From contig NZ_BCRG01000013.1 in the NCBI RefSeq assembly GCF_001552475.1, forward strand, positions 1 through 64,000: DNA of 64,000 nt, read 5' to 3'. The stretch's first letter is position 1. The number at the start of each line of letters is the position of its first letter. The notes under the pieces are model-generated. The model saw nothing but the letters and a program-made list of their open reading frames with translations, did no database searches and had not been told where the DNA came from. Below are positions 52,295-60,556 of this stretch, piece by piece. The DNA is from Microbacterium oleivorans NBRC 103075. GTDB lineage: Bacteria; Actinomycetota; Actinomycetes; Actinomycetales; Microbacteriaceae. The translations under genes were made by a program, and so were the position numbers.

Positions 52295-54871
52295 ATGAGC
52301 TCCACCGGCCCCACCCCGCCCCATGTGGTCGTGGTGGGAGCCGGGATGGTCGCCCATCGCTTCGTCGAGAGCCTGCTGAGCCGCACCGACGACGCGTGGC
52401 GGGTCACCGTGATCGGTGAGGAGCCGCGGTATCCGTACGACCGGGTCGGTCTCACCTCCTTCTTCGCGGGGGCGTCCGCCGACGACCTCGCCCTCGACGC
52501 GTCGCCGCTCGCGGACGACCGGGTGCGCTTCCACCGCGGCGTGACCGTCACCCGCATCGACCGCGACGCCGCCGAGGTCGTGACCGACCGCGACGAGCGC
52601 ATCGCGTACGACCGGCTGGTCCTCGCCACCGGCTCGTACGCCGCGCGGCTCGCCGTCGACGGCTACGACCACGACGGATGCTTCGTGTACCGCACGATCG
52701 AGGACGTCGAGGCCCTCGAGGCTTTCGTCGAGCGACGCTCAGCCGAGCTCGGCCGGCGGCTCGTGGGGACGGTGATCGGCGGGGGGCTCCTCGGGCTCGA
52801 GGCGGCGGGCGCCCTGCAGGGGCTCGACGTCGACTGCACGGTCATCCAATCGTCGGACCGCCTCATGTCGGCTCAGCTCGACCTGCCCGCGGGCGACGCG
52901 CTTCGGCGTCTGATCGAGGAGCGCGGCATCGGCGTGCGGACCTCCTCGCTCACCACCCGACTCGACGCCGACCGGAGCGGTCAGGTTGTGGGCCTCGAGT
53001 TCCGGGACGGGTCGTGGGAGAAGACCGACGTGGTCGTCTTCACCGTCGGCGTGCGTCCCCGCGACGAGCTCGCCCGGTCGGCCGGGTTGACCGTCGACCC
53101 GCGCGGCGGGGTCGTCATCGACGCCGCGTGCGACACGTCCGATCCGCAGATCCTCGCGATCGGCGAAGTGGCGAGCTTCGACGGTCAGTGTGTCGGACTC
53201 GTCGCGCCCGGCTACGCCATGGCGGAGGTCGCGGCGGCTCGCCTCTTGGGCCTCGAGGCATCCTTCGCCGGCTTCGACGTATCGACCAAACTCAAGCTCT
53301 CGGGTGTCGATGTCGCGAGCTTCGGCGACGCGTTCGCCGAGACGCCCGGCGCTCTCGACGTCGTCTACGCCGACCCGATCGCCGGGGTCTACAAGAAGCT
53401 CGTCCTCTCGGACGACGCGAAGACGCTGCTCGGCGGCATCCTCGTCGGAGACGCGTCGGCGTACGGATCGCTCCGTCCCCTCGTCGGCGGCACCCTGGGC
53501 GGCGACCCTGTCGCATACCTCATGCCGCAGGACGGTGTCGCCGCCCCGACGGGCGAGCTGCCCGACGAGGCGCTCGTGTGCTCCTGCAACAGCGTGACGG
53601 CCGGCGGCATCCGGTCGGCCGTGCACGACGAGAACTGCACCGACGTGAAGGGCATCAAGGCGTGTACCAAGGCGGGGGCCGCGTGCGGGTCGTGCGTCGG
53701 GATGATCACGAAGCTCCTCGGCAGCGAGCTCGCGAAGACCGGTGCCGCCCTCAGCAGCTCCCTCTGCGAGCACTTCGCGATGTCGCGGCGCCAGCTCTTC
53801 GACGCCGTCCGCGTCTCGGGACTGTCGACCTTCAGCACGGTCATCGAGCGCTTCGGCACCGGCCGCGGCTGCGACATCTGCAAGCCCGTGCTCGCCAGCA
53901 TCCTGTCGACGCTCACCGGGCGTCACGTGCTCGACGGCGAGAACGCGACGCTGCAGGACACGAACGACCACGTCATGGCGAACATGCAGAAGGACGGCAG
54001 CTACTCCGTCGTTCCACGCATCCCGGGCGGCGAGATCACCCCCGAGGGGCTCCTCGTGATCGGCCAGGTCGCGCAAGACTTCGGGCTCTACACGAAGATC
54101 ACCGGCGGCCAGCGGATCGACATGTTCGGCGCCCGCCTCGAGCAGCTGCCCGAGATCTGGCAGCGCCTCGTCGACGCCGGCTTCGAGTCCGGCCACGCAT
54201 ACGGCAAGTCGCTCCGCACGGTGAAGTCGTGCGTCGGCTCGACCTGGTGCCGCTACGGCGTGCAGGACGCGGTCGGTATGGCCGTGCAGCTCGAGCTCCG
54301 CTACCGGGGGCTCCGCTCGCCGCACAAGATCAAGCTCGGCGTCTCGGGCTGTGCGCGCGAATGTGCGGAGGCGCGGGGCAAGGACGTGGGTGTCATCGCG
54401 ACCGAGGCGGGCTGGAACATGTACGTCGGCGGGAACGGCGGGTTCACGCCGCGCCACGCGGTTCTGCTGGCCGAAGGCCTCGACGACGCCGGCCTTCTGC
54501 AGGCGATCGACCGGTTCCTCATGTACTACGTCTTCACCGCCGACCGGTTGCAGCGCACCGCTCCCTGGTTCGAAGACCTCGAAGGCGGCATCGACGAACT
54601 GCGCCGCGTGGTCTTCGACGACTCCCTCGGAATCTGCGCCGACCTGGATGCCGCCATGGCACGCCACCTCGACACCTACGAGGACGAGTGGAAGGCGACC
54701 CTCGACGACCCCGAGAAGCTTCTCCGGTTCGCCTCGTTCGTCAACGCTCCCACTACGCCCGATCCCTCTCTTGCCTATACGGCGGAGCGCGGCCAGGCCC
54801 GCCCCGCGACCGCCGAGGACCGCGAGGCGGGCGTGCTCATCGCCGGCACCACCCTGGAGGTGCGGCGATGA
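52295..54871 (+). CDS. nirB: Nitrite reductase (NADH) large subunit
   Basis: An 858 aa assimilatory NirB. FAD/NADH oxidoreductase domain (about 1-410, VVVVGAGMVAHRF and VIGGGLLGLEAAGAL), BFD-like [2Fe-2S] domain (CSCNSV...CGSCVG, about 430-490), a second BFD-like repeat (CDICKPV), then the nitrite/sulfite reductase ferredoxin and siroheme-[4Fe-4S] domains (SCVGSTWCRYG, SGCARECAEARG). It reduces nitrite to ammonium with NADH. TACGTT is 6 nt before ATG. First of five genes with 4-bp overlaps. Confidence 0.95.
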   Translation: MSSTGPTPPHVVVVGAGMVAHRFVESLLSRTDDAWRVTVIGEEPRYPYDRVGLTSFFAGASADDLALDASPLADDRVRFHRGVTVTRIDRDAAEVVTDRDERIAYDRLVLATGSYAARLAVDGYDHDGCFVYRTIEDVEALEAFVERRSAELGRRLVGTVIGGGLLGLEAAGALQGLDVDCTVIQSSDRLMSAQLDLPAGDALRRLIEERGIGVRTSSLTTRLDADRSGQVVGLEFRDGSWEKTDVVVFTVGVRPRDELARSAGLTVDPRGGVVIDAACDTSDPQILAIGEVASFDGQCVGLVAPGYAMAEVAAARLLGLEASFAGFDVSTKLKLSGVDVASFGDAFAETPGALDVVYADPIAGVYKKLVLSDDAKTLLGGILVGDASAYGSLRPLVGGTLGGDPVAYLMPQDGVAAPTGELPDEALVCSCNSVTAGGIRSAVHDENCTDVKGIKACTKAGAACGSCVGMITKLLGSELAKTGAALSSSLCEHFAMSRRQLFDAVRVSGLSTFSTVIERFGTGRGCDICKPVLASILSTLTGRHVLDGENATLQDTNDHVMANMQKDGSYSVVPRIPGGEITPEGLLVIGQVAQDFGLYTKITGGQRIDMFGARLEQLPEIWQRLVDAGFESGHAYGKSLRTVKSCVGSTWCRYGVQDAVGMAVQLELRYRGLRSPHKIKLGVSGCARECAEARGKDVGVIATEAGWNMYVGGNGGFTPRHAVLLAEGLDDAGLLQAIDRFLMYYVFTADRLQRTAPWFEDLEGGIDELRRVVFDDSLGICADLDAAMARHLDTYEDEWKATLDDPEKLLRFASFVNAPTTPDPSLAYTAERGQARPATAEDREAGVLIAGTTLEVRR

Positions 54872-55245
54872 CGATCCTGACCCCCGAGACGGATGCGCTC
54901 ATCCCCGTCGGCTGGACCGCGGTGTGCGCCCTGGCAGACCTCGAGGTGGAGCGAGGGCGCGCAGCACTTCTCGGTGACGTCCAGATCGCCCTCTTCGTCA
55001 CGCACACCGGACGCGTCCACGCGGTGCAGAACCTCGACCCGTACAGCGGCGCCCACGTCATCTCGCGCGGCATCGTCGGGACGCGGGGCGACGTCCCGAC
55101 GGTCGCGTCGCCGATGTACAAGCAAGTCTTCGACCTCCGCACGGGCGCGTGCCTCGAGACGAACGGCAAGGAAGCGAAGGCCCTGCGCGTCTGGCCTGCG
55201 GCCGTCGCCGACAGGATCGTCTGCATCCGGGAGGAGCAGCCGTGA
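54868..55245 (+). CDS. nirD: Nitrite reductase small subunit NirD
   Basis: A 125 aa Rieske-fold subunit. As usual for NirD, the Cys/His cluster ligands of true Rieske proteins are missing (NLDPYSGAHVISRG, SPMYKQVFDLRTG). It stabilises NirB. ATG overlaps the nirB stop. Confidence 0.93.
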   Translation: MTILTPETDALIPVGWTAVCALADLEVERGRAALLGDVQIALFVTHTGRVHAVQNLDPYSGAHVISRGIVGTRGDVPTVASPMYKQVFDLRTGACLETNGKEAKALRVWPAAVADRIVCIREEQP

Positions 55246-56489
55246 CCACCATGATCGGACTCTCCATCACCGGCCGGCGCGTCGTCTTCGTCGGCGGTGG
55301 CGCTGTCGCCGCCCGGCGCGTGGGACGCTTCCTCGACGAGGGCGCCCTCGTCACCGTCGTCGCCCCCGAGCTCGGCGCCGCGATGCGCGCGCACGTCGAC
55401 GCCGGGCACGTAGCCTGGGTCGCCCGCACGGCCCGCGAGGCCGATGTGGCGGATGCCTGGTTCGTCCACGCGGCGACCGCGCAGGCATCCGTCGACGCGG
55501 CCGTCGCCGCGTGGTGCGAGTCAGCTCGCGTGTTCTGCGTCAACGCGTCCGACGGGGCTCACGGCACCGCCCGGCTGACGGCGGAAACCCGCTCGGGCGA
55601 CGTCATCGTCGGCGTCGCCTCTGACGCCGGAGTAGACCCGCGTCGGTCTGCCCGGTTGCGCGACGCGATCGGGGCGGCTCTCCGCGACGGGATGCTGCCC
55701 CTCCGCCGTCGACGGAAGGCGGCCGGACGCGTCGACCTCGTCGGCGGCGGCCCCGGCCCCGCCGACCTCATGACCGTCCGCGGTCGGCGGTTGCTCGCCG
55801 AGGCAGATGTCGTCATCGCCGATCGCCTCGGGCCCACCGATGTGCTGAGCGAGCTCGACCCCGACGTCGAAGTCATCGATGTCGGCAAGGCGCCGGGCCA
55901 TCACCCCGTGCCGCAGGAGGAGATCAACGCCCTGCTCATCGCGCACGCCCATGCCGGCAAACGCGTCGTCCGCCTGAAAGGCGGCGACCCATTCGTCTTC
56001 GGCCGGGGCGGCGAAGAGGTCGCCGCGTGCCTCGCCGCGGGTGTACCCGTCGAGGTCGTGCCAGGACTGACGAGCGTCGTCTCAGTTCCCCAGGCCGCCG
56101 GCATCCCCGTCACCCACCGCGGCACCGCCGCGGGCCTTCACGTCACCATCGGTCAGGGTCCGATCACCGCGGCCACGCGCGCCGCCCTCGCGGACGACAC
56201 GATCACGACCGTCGTCCTTATGGGCGTCGCCGCGCTCCCGAAGCTCGTCGCGGCCGCTCTCGCGGCCGGCGCGCCCGCGCACCGCCCGGTGGCGATCGTC
56301 GAGCGGGGGCACACGCCCACGCAGCGGACGACCCGGACGACCCTCGCCGCCGCGGTGAAGGATGCCGCGACCGCCGGAGTGAGCAACCCCGCCGTCATCG
56401 TGGTGGGGGACGTCGCCGCCGCGGGACTGCTCCTGCCTGCAGCGACAGCGGCAGCCGCCCCTGTGGGAGGAGGCGATCCCTTCCGGTGA
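55242..56489 (+). CDS. Siroheme synthase: precorrin-2 dehydrogenase-like domain + uroporphyrinogen-III methyltransferase
   Basis: A 415 aa CysG-like fusion. N-terminal NAD-binding domain (VVFVGGGAVAARRVGRFLDEG, about 1-150), then the SUMT domain (VDLVGGGPGPADLMTVRG, ADVVIADRL, RLKGGDPFVFGRGGEE). Makes precorrin-2 and oxidises it toward siroheme for NirB. It is about 40 residues shorter than E. coli CysG: the helical part after the NAD domain is trimmed, so ferrochelation is probably left to the downstream chelatase. GTG overlaps the nirD stop. Confidence 0.9.
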   Translation: MTTMIGLSITGRRVVFVGGGAVAARRVGRFLDEGALVTVVAPELGAAMRAHVDAGHVAWVARTAREADVADAWFVHAATAQASVDAAVAAWCESARVFCVNASDGAHGTARLTAETRSGDVIVGVASDAGVDPRRSARLRDAIGAALRDGMLPLRRRRKAAGRVDLVGGGPGPADLMTVRGRRLLAEADVVIADRLGPTDVLSELDPDVEVIDVGKAPGHHPVPQEEINALLIAHAHAGKRVVRLKGGDPFVFGRGGEEVAACLAAGVPVEVVPGLTSVVSVPQAAGIPVTHRGTAAGLHVTIGQGPITAATRAALADDTITTVVLMGVAALPKLVAAALAAGAPAHRPVAIVERGHTPTQRTTRTTLAAAVKDAATAGVSNPAVIVVGDVAAAGLLLPAATAAAAPVGGGDPFR

Positions 56490-57640
56490 CCACCGCCCGC
56501 CCCGCCCTCTCCGCCGCGCTCGGCGGCTGCACGATCGTCATCGCCGTCGATCGTCGGTCCGCCGAGCTCGCGTCGGCGCTGGAGCGGCACGGCGCGACCG
56601 TACGACACGCCCCGGCTCTGACGATCGTGTCGCACATCGACGACGAGGCTCTAATCACGGCGACGCGGGAGCTCATCGACGATCCGCCGGACATCGTGGT
56701 GGCGACGACGGGTGTCGGTTTCCGCGGCTGGATGGAAGCTGCCGATGAAGCAGGACTCCAGGGCGCACTGCACGATGCGCTCGAGGGGGCTCAGATCGTC
56801 GCTCGCGGCCCCAAGGCGCGCGGCGCGATCCAGCAGGCGGGCCTCACCGCCGACTGGGTCGCCGAATCCGAGACGTCGGAAGAGCTCGGCGCCTTCCTTC
56901 TCGCCGAGGGCGTCGCCGGTCGCCGCGTCGCCGTGCAGCACCACGGCTCCGGATCGGATGGGCTCGACGAGCTGTTCAGCTCCGCCGGCGCCGACGTCGT
57001 CAGTCTGACCGTCTACCGGTGGGGCCCGCCGCCGGATGCCGCAGCCGTCGCCCGCTCGGTCGCCCAAACGGCGCACGGCGACGTCGACGCCGTCCTGTTC
57101 ACCTCCGCGCCCGGTGCCGCCGGGTGGCTCGCCACTGCGCGGCGCGAGGGCGCGCTCGACGAAATCGTCCGCCGCTCGGTCGCGGGAAGCCTCCTCCTCG
57201 CCGCCGTCGGACCGATCACGGCAGGACCGCTCGTCGACGCCGGGGCGACACCCCTCATCGCCGAGCGCGGTCGGCTGGGATCGCTCGTCCGCGCCGTCGT
57301 CACCCACTTCGGCGGCGGCGGTGCCCCCGCGCTCGACACCACGGCCGGGCGCCTCGAGCTCCGCAGCGGCGCGGCCGTGCTCGACGGCACCCTCCTGCCC
57401 CTGTCGCGGACGTCGGCCGCCATTCTCGCGACCCTGTTCGCCGCGGGTGGGGGTGTCGTCGGCCGCACCGAGCTCGCCGCGGTCCTCCCCCGCTCCGGAG
57501 CATCCACCGGTGACGGTGCCCACGCCGTCGACGTGGCGATCGCACGCACGCGCGAAGCCCTCGGCATCCCCACCCTCATCCGCACCGTCGTGAAGCGCGG
57601 CTACCGCCTCGACGTGACCTTTCCGGAAGGATCCGCGTGA
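56486..57640 (+). CDS. Uroporphyrinogen-III synthase fused to OmpR-type winged helix
   Basis: A 384 aa protein. Residues about 10-265 are a HemD fold (VVATTGVGFRGWMEA, AVLFTSAPGAAGW). Residues about 290-380 are a PhoB/OmpR-type DNA-binding winged helix (SRTSAAILATLFAAGGGVVGRTELAAVLP, VDVAIARTREALGIPTLIRTVVKRGYRL). The same fusion occurs in Mycobacterium (Rv0260c) near nitrite genes. It may be a regulator, an enzyme or both. GTG overlaps the previous stop. Confidence 0.9.
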   Translation: MTTARPALSAALGGCTIVIAVDRRSAELASALERHGATVRHAPALTIVSHIDDEALITATRELIDDPPDIVVATTGVGFRGWMEAADEAGLQGALHDALEGAQIVARGPKARGAIQQAGLTADWVAESETSEELGAFLLAEGVAGRRVAVQHHGSGSDGLDELFSSAGADVVSLTVYRWGPPPDAAAVARSVAQTAHGDVDAVLFTSAPGAAGWLATARREGALDEIVRRSVAGSLLLAAVGPITAGPLVDAGATPLIAERGRLGSLVRAVVTHFGGGGAPALDTTAGRLELRSGAAVLDGTLLPLSRTSAAILATLFAAGGGVVGRTELAAVLPRSGASTGDGAHAVDVAIARTREALGIPTLIRTVVKRGYRLDVTFPEGSA

Positions 57641-58332
57641 CCCCCGTCCTCATCGCCTGCTCGCACGGCACCAGTTCGCTCGACGGCCGCGCCGCCATCT
57701 CGGCCGTCGTCGAGAAGGTCCGTCACCTCCTCCCCCACGTCGCCGTCCATGAGGCCTTCGTCGACGTGCAACAACCCGAGATCGACGACGTCGTGCGGTC
57801 GACCTCGCCGCGGCCGACCGTCATCGTGCCGCTCCTTCTGTCGACCGGATTCCACACGAAGGTCGACATCGCCCGAGCGGTGACGGATGCAGGGCCCCGC
57901 GCGACCGCGACCGTCGCCCTCGGCCCGCATCCCCTCCTGGCCGACCTGCTCGCGGCCCGCCTGCACGACGCCGGACTCGCTCCGGGTGACGCGGTGGTGC
58001 TCGCCGCTGCGGGGTCGAGCGACCCAGCGGCATCCGTCGACGTCGCCGGGATGGCCGGCGTGCTGCAGGACCGCATCGCGGCGCCGGTGTCGGTCGGCTT
58101 CGCCGCGGGCGCGGGAGTCCGCATCGGCGAGGCGGTGGCGATCGCGCGAGCGAACGGGGCGAGGCGGGTCGTGGCCGCAAGTTACGTCCTCGCGCCGGGA
58201 TTCTTCGCGGATGTCATCGGGCGGTCCGGCGCCGACCTCGTGACCGCTCCGCTGGCTCCGGACGACGCGGTCGCGGCGGTCGTCGTCGAGCGCTACCTGA
58301 ATGCCGTGGCGAGCGTCGCCCGCGCAGCCTGA
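57637..58332 (+). CDS. Sirohydrochlorin chelatase (SirB/CbiX type)
   Basis: A 231 aa two-repeat chelatase: N-terminal LIACSHGTSSLDGR with the metal-ligand His, VPLLLSTGFHTKVDIA with the second His, and a divergent second repeat (VLAAAGSSDPAA, VAASYVLAPGFFADVI). It inserts Fe2+ into sirohydrochlorin to give siroheme. Last gene of the nirBD operon, GTG overlapping. Confidence 0.9.
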   Translation: MTPVLIACSHGTSSLDGRAAISAVVEKVRHLLPHVAVHEAFVDVQQPEIDDVVRSTSPRPTVIVPLLLSTGFHTKVDIARAVTDAGPRATATVALGPHPLLADLLAARLHDAGLAPGDAVVLAAAGSSDPAASVDVAGMAGVLQDRIAAPVSVGFAAGAGVRIGEAVAIARANGARRVVAASYVLAPGFFADVIGRSGADLVTAPLAPDDAVAAVVVERYLNAVASVARAA

Positions 58333-58353
58333 GCCCGGTCAGCCGACCGGCTC
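58331..58353. terminator. Terminator hairpin between convergent genes
   Basis: GAGC-c-CGGTC, loop AGCC, GACCG-GCTC: a 9-pair stem with one bulged C, starting at the stop codon of the chelatase gene and running into the last codons of the EamA gene. Confidence 0.55.
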
Positions 58354-59214
58354 GGCAACCTCGTCGGCTCGACGGCCCGCGGTGCGGACGGCACCGATCG
58401 ACGCGACGATGACGAGGGCGATGCCGAAGAGCTCCACGACGGTGAGGTGTTGCCCGAGCAGCAGGAATCCGGCGAGCGCAGCCGTCGCCGGGGCGAGTGC
58501 CATGAGAATCCCGAAGACCGCCGCAGGAAGGCGTCGGAGCGCGATGAGCTCGAGTGCGTAGGGAATGGTCGACGACAGCAGCGCGACGGCGGCGCCGAGC
58601 GCGACGAGGTCGATCCGCAGGAGCGCCGCCCCCGCGTTGGCGATTCCGAAGGGCAGGGCGATGACCGCGCCGACCGCCATGGCGAAGGCGAGCCCATCGA
58701 GCTTCGGGAAGGCCGCTCCCACCTTGGCCGACGCGAGGATGTAGAACGCCCAGCTGACCGCGGCACCGAGCGCGAAGAGGACGCCCAGGAGGTCCAGCCG
58801 GTCGAGGCCGCCGCCGCCCAGCGCGACGACGCCGACGAGTGCGAGGCCCGCCCAGAGCCAGGCCGAGGCCCGCTTGCTCGCGATGATCGAGAGGGTGAGC
58901 GGTCCGAGCACCTCGATCGTGACTGTCACCCCGAGGGGGAGCCTCTCGAGCGCGAGGTAGAAGAACCCGTTCATGACGGCGAGCGCGACGCCGAGCTGCA
59001 CGACGCCGACCCACGAGGCACGACGGTGCCCCCGCCACGACGGGCGGGCGATGAGGCCCAGGACGATCGCCGAGAACACGAGCCGCAGCATCACCATGCC
59101 GAGCGGGCCGACCTCGGGGAAGAGGATGACGGCGAGGGAGGCACCCACCTCCTGGCAGCAGAGACCGACGACGACCAGGCCGGTGGCCGTCGTCGACGTG
59201 CTGCGGGCGGTCAC
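58339..59214 (-). CDS. EamA/RhtA-family transporter
   Basis: A 291 aa, ten-span drug/metabolite transporter of two EamA repeats. MVMLRLVFSAIVLGLIARP and VTIEVLGPLTLSIIASKR are typical of RhtA-type threonine/homoserine exporters. ATG overlaps the stop of the lipoprotein gene upstream (ATGA), so the two form an operon. Substrate uncertain. Confidence 0.88.
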   Translation of the reverse strand: MTARSTSTTATGLVVVGLCCQEVGASLAVILFPEVGPLGMVMLRLVFSAIVLGLIARPSWRGHRRASWVGVVQLGVALAVMNGFFYLALERLPLGVTVTIEVLGPLTLSIIASKRASAWLWAGLALVGVVALGGGGLDRLDLLGVLFALGAAVSWAFYILASAKVGAAFPKLDGLAFAMAVGAVIALPFGIANAGAALLRIDLVALGAAVALLSSTIPYALELIALRRLPAAVFGILMALAPATAALAGFLLLGQHLTVVELFGIALVIVASIGAVRTAGRRADEVAEPVG

Positions 59215-60464
59215 TCGCCGCAGATGGCGTAGCCGTCGAGCTGCGAGCTGAGGCTGTCAGCGGTCCAGGGGAGGCCGATCTCGGGAGCCGTACGCCCGTC
59301 GGCGGCCGGTGCCTTCGATGCCAGCGCCGCGAGCTGCCACGCCAGGAGGCGGGCGACGTTCGCAGAGGCGCGCGAGTCGTTCAGCACGACGACGACCGAC
59401 ATGCCCGTCTCACGATCGGCGAAGGCGGCGACCATGTATCCGGGCAGCGAGCCGTACTGGCCGATGAGGCTGCCGGCCTGGAACGTGCCACCGCCCGTCG
59501 TGAACCAGGTCGGCTGCTCGCCGTTCACGGGTCGCGGGTTCTCGAAGCGCTTGTCGGTGTCATACGGTCGCGCGCCGACGGCCAGCGACCGGACATAGGT
59601 CGACAGGTCCGAGACGTCGGAGACGACTCCCGCCGATGCCGCCCCGATGCTCGAGGTGAGGTCGGTCATGTCGGTCGGCGCGCTGCAATCGGGCTTCTTG
59701 TTCTTGCCCGTGACGAGGTAGGAGCCCTTGAGTCGGTCGCCCCCGCCAACCCCCGCAGGGTACGTGCTGGAGGTCATGTCGAGGGGGTCGAAGACGTACT
59801 CGTCGTACAGCTCGGCAAGCGGCTTTCCGGCGGCTCGCTCGAGCACCAGTCCGAGCAGGACGTAGCCGGTGTCGGAATCGCCGTACCGCGCTCCGGGCTC
59901 GAAGGCCGCCGGCTGCCCGATGCCATAGGCGACGAGTTCCCGCGGGTTCCACACGCGCTCGGGCGTCGCGCGAACTCGGGAGAAGACCGAACCAAGGTAG
60001 CTGTGGAGGCCGCTCGTGCTGTCGCAGAGCTGGCCGAGGGTGACCTTGCTCTGGCCCGGATAGGCATCGAGCCACTCGGTGACGCTGTCGTCGAGCTTCA
60101 CCGTGCCCTTGTCGACCAGGGCGTAGAGCAGATCGCACGTCATCGGACGCGTGACGTTGACCGCTTTGAACGTCATGGAGGGGTCGACCTTCGGTCCGCC
60201 GGCACCAGAAGTCCCGACTCCTGCGACCCACTCGCCCGACCACGGGACCGAGACCGAGACGATCGCGCCGCTGGCGCCGATCGAGGTCATGGCCTTCTCG
60301 GTGAGGGCCTGCATCTGCTTCGTCATATCGGACGGGAGCGACCCGTCGACCTGATCGACGCCGATGTTGATCTTCTCAGGCTCGGGCGCACACGCACCGA
60401 GACCCATCGCGAGGCCGAGCGCCGTCACTGCAGCGACCACTCGTCTGGACACCCGTCCTGCCAC
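59211..60464 (-). CDS. Beta-lactamase-fold lipoprotein with degenerate active site
   Basis: A 417 aa lipoprotein: signal peptide with lipobox LGAC (Cys 25), then a serine beta-lactamase/D-peptidase (PF00144) fold. Family motif 1 (S-x-x-K) reads NVTR (Asn 103, Arg 106), the Y-S/A-N motif reads DSD (196-198) and the third (H-x-G region) reads GQYG. All catalytic positions are altered, so it is probably a pseudo-enzyme, perhaps a binding protein at the cell surface. Coupled to an EamA exporter. GTG start with a GGGGG site. Confidence 0.85.
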   Translation of the reverse strand: MAGRVSRRVVAAVTALGLAMGLGACAPEPEKINIGVDQVDGSLPSDMTKQMQALTEKAMTSIGASGAIVSVSVPWSGEWVAGVGTSGAGGPKVDPSMTFKAVNVTRPMTCDLLYALVDKGTVKLDDSVTEWLDAYPGQSKVTLGQLCDSTSGLHSYLGSVFSRVRATPERVWNPRELVAYGIGQPAAFEPGARYGDSDTGYVLLGLVLERAAGKPLAELYDEYVFDPLDMTSSTYPAGVGGGDRLKGSYLVTGKNKKPDCSAPTDMTDLTSSIGAASAGVVSDVSDLSTYVRSLAVGARPYDTDKRFENPRPVNGEQPTWFTTGGGTFQAGSLIGQYGSLPGYMVAAFADRETGMSVVVVLNDSRASANVARLLAWQLAALASKAPAADGRTAPEIGLPWTADSLSSQLDGYAICGE

Positions 60465-60556
60465 GCGCAGATCACCCCCGTCTTCCGTTTCAACGATTAC
60501 AACACACCGGTTCGCACCTCCCCGTCACCCACGGCGCGGGTGACGGATCCGGCGGC

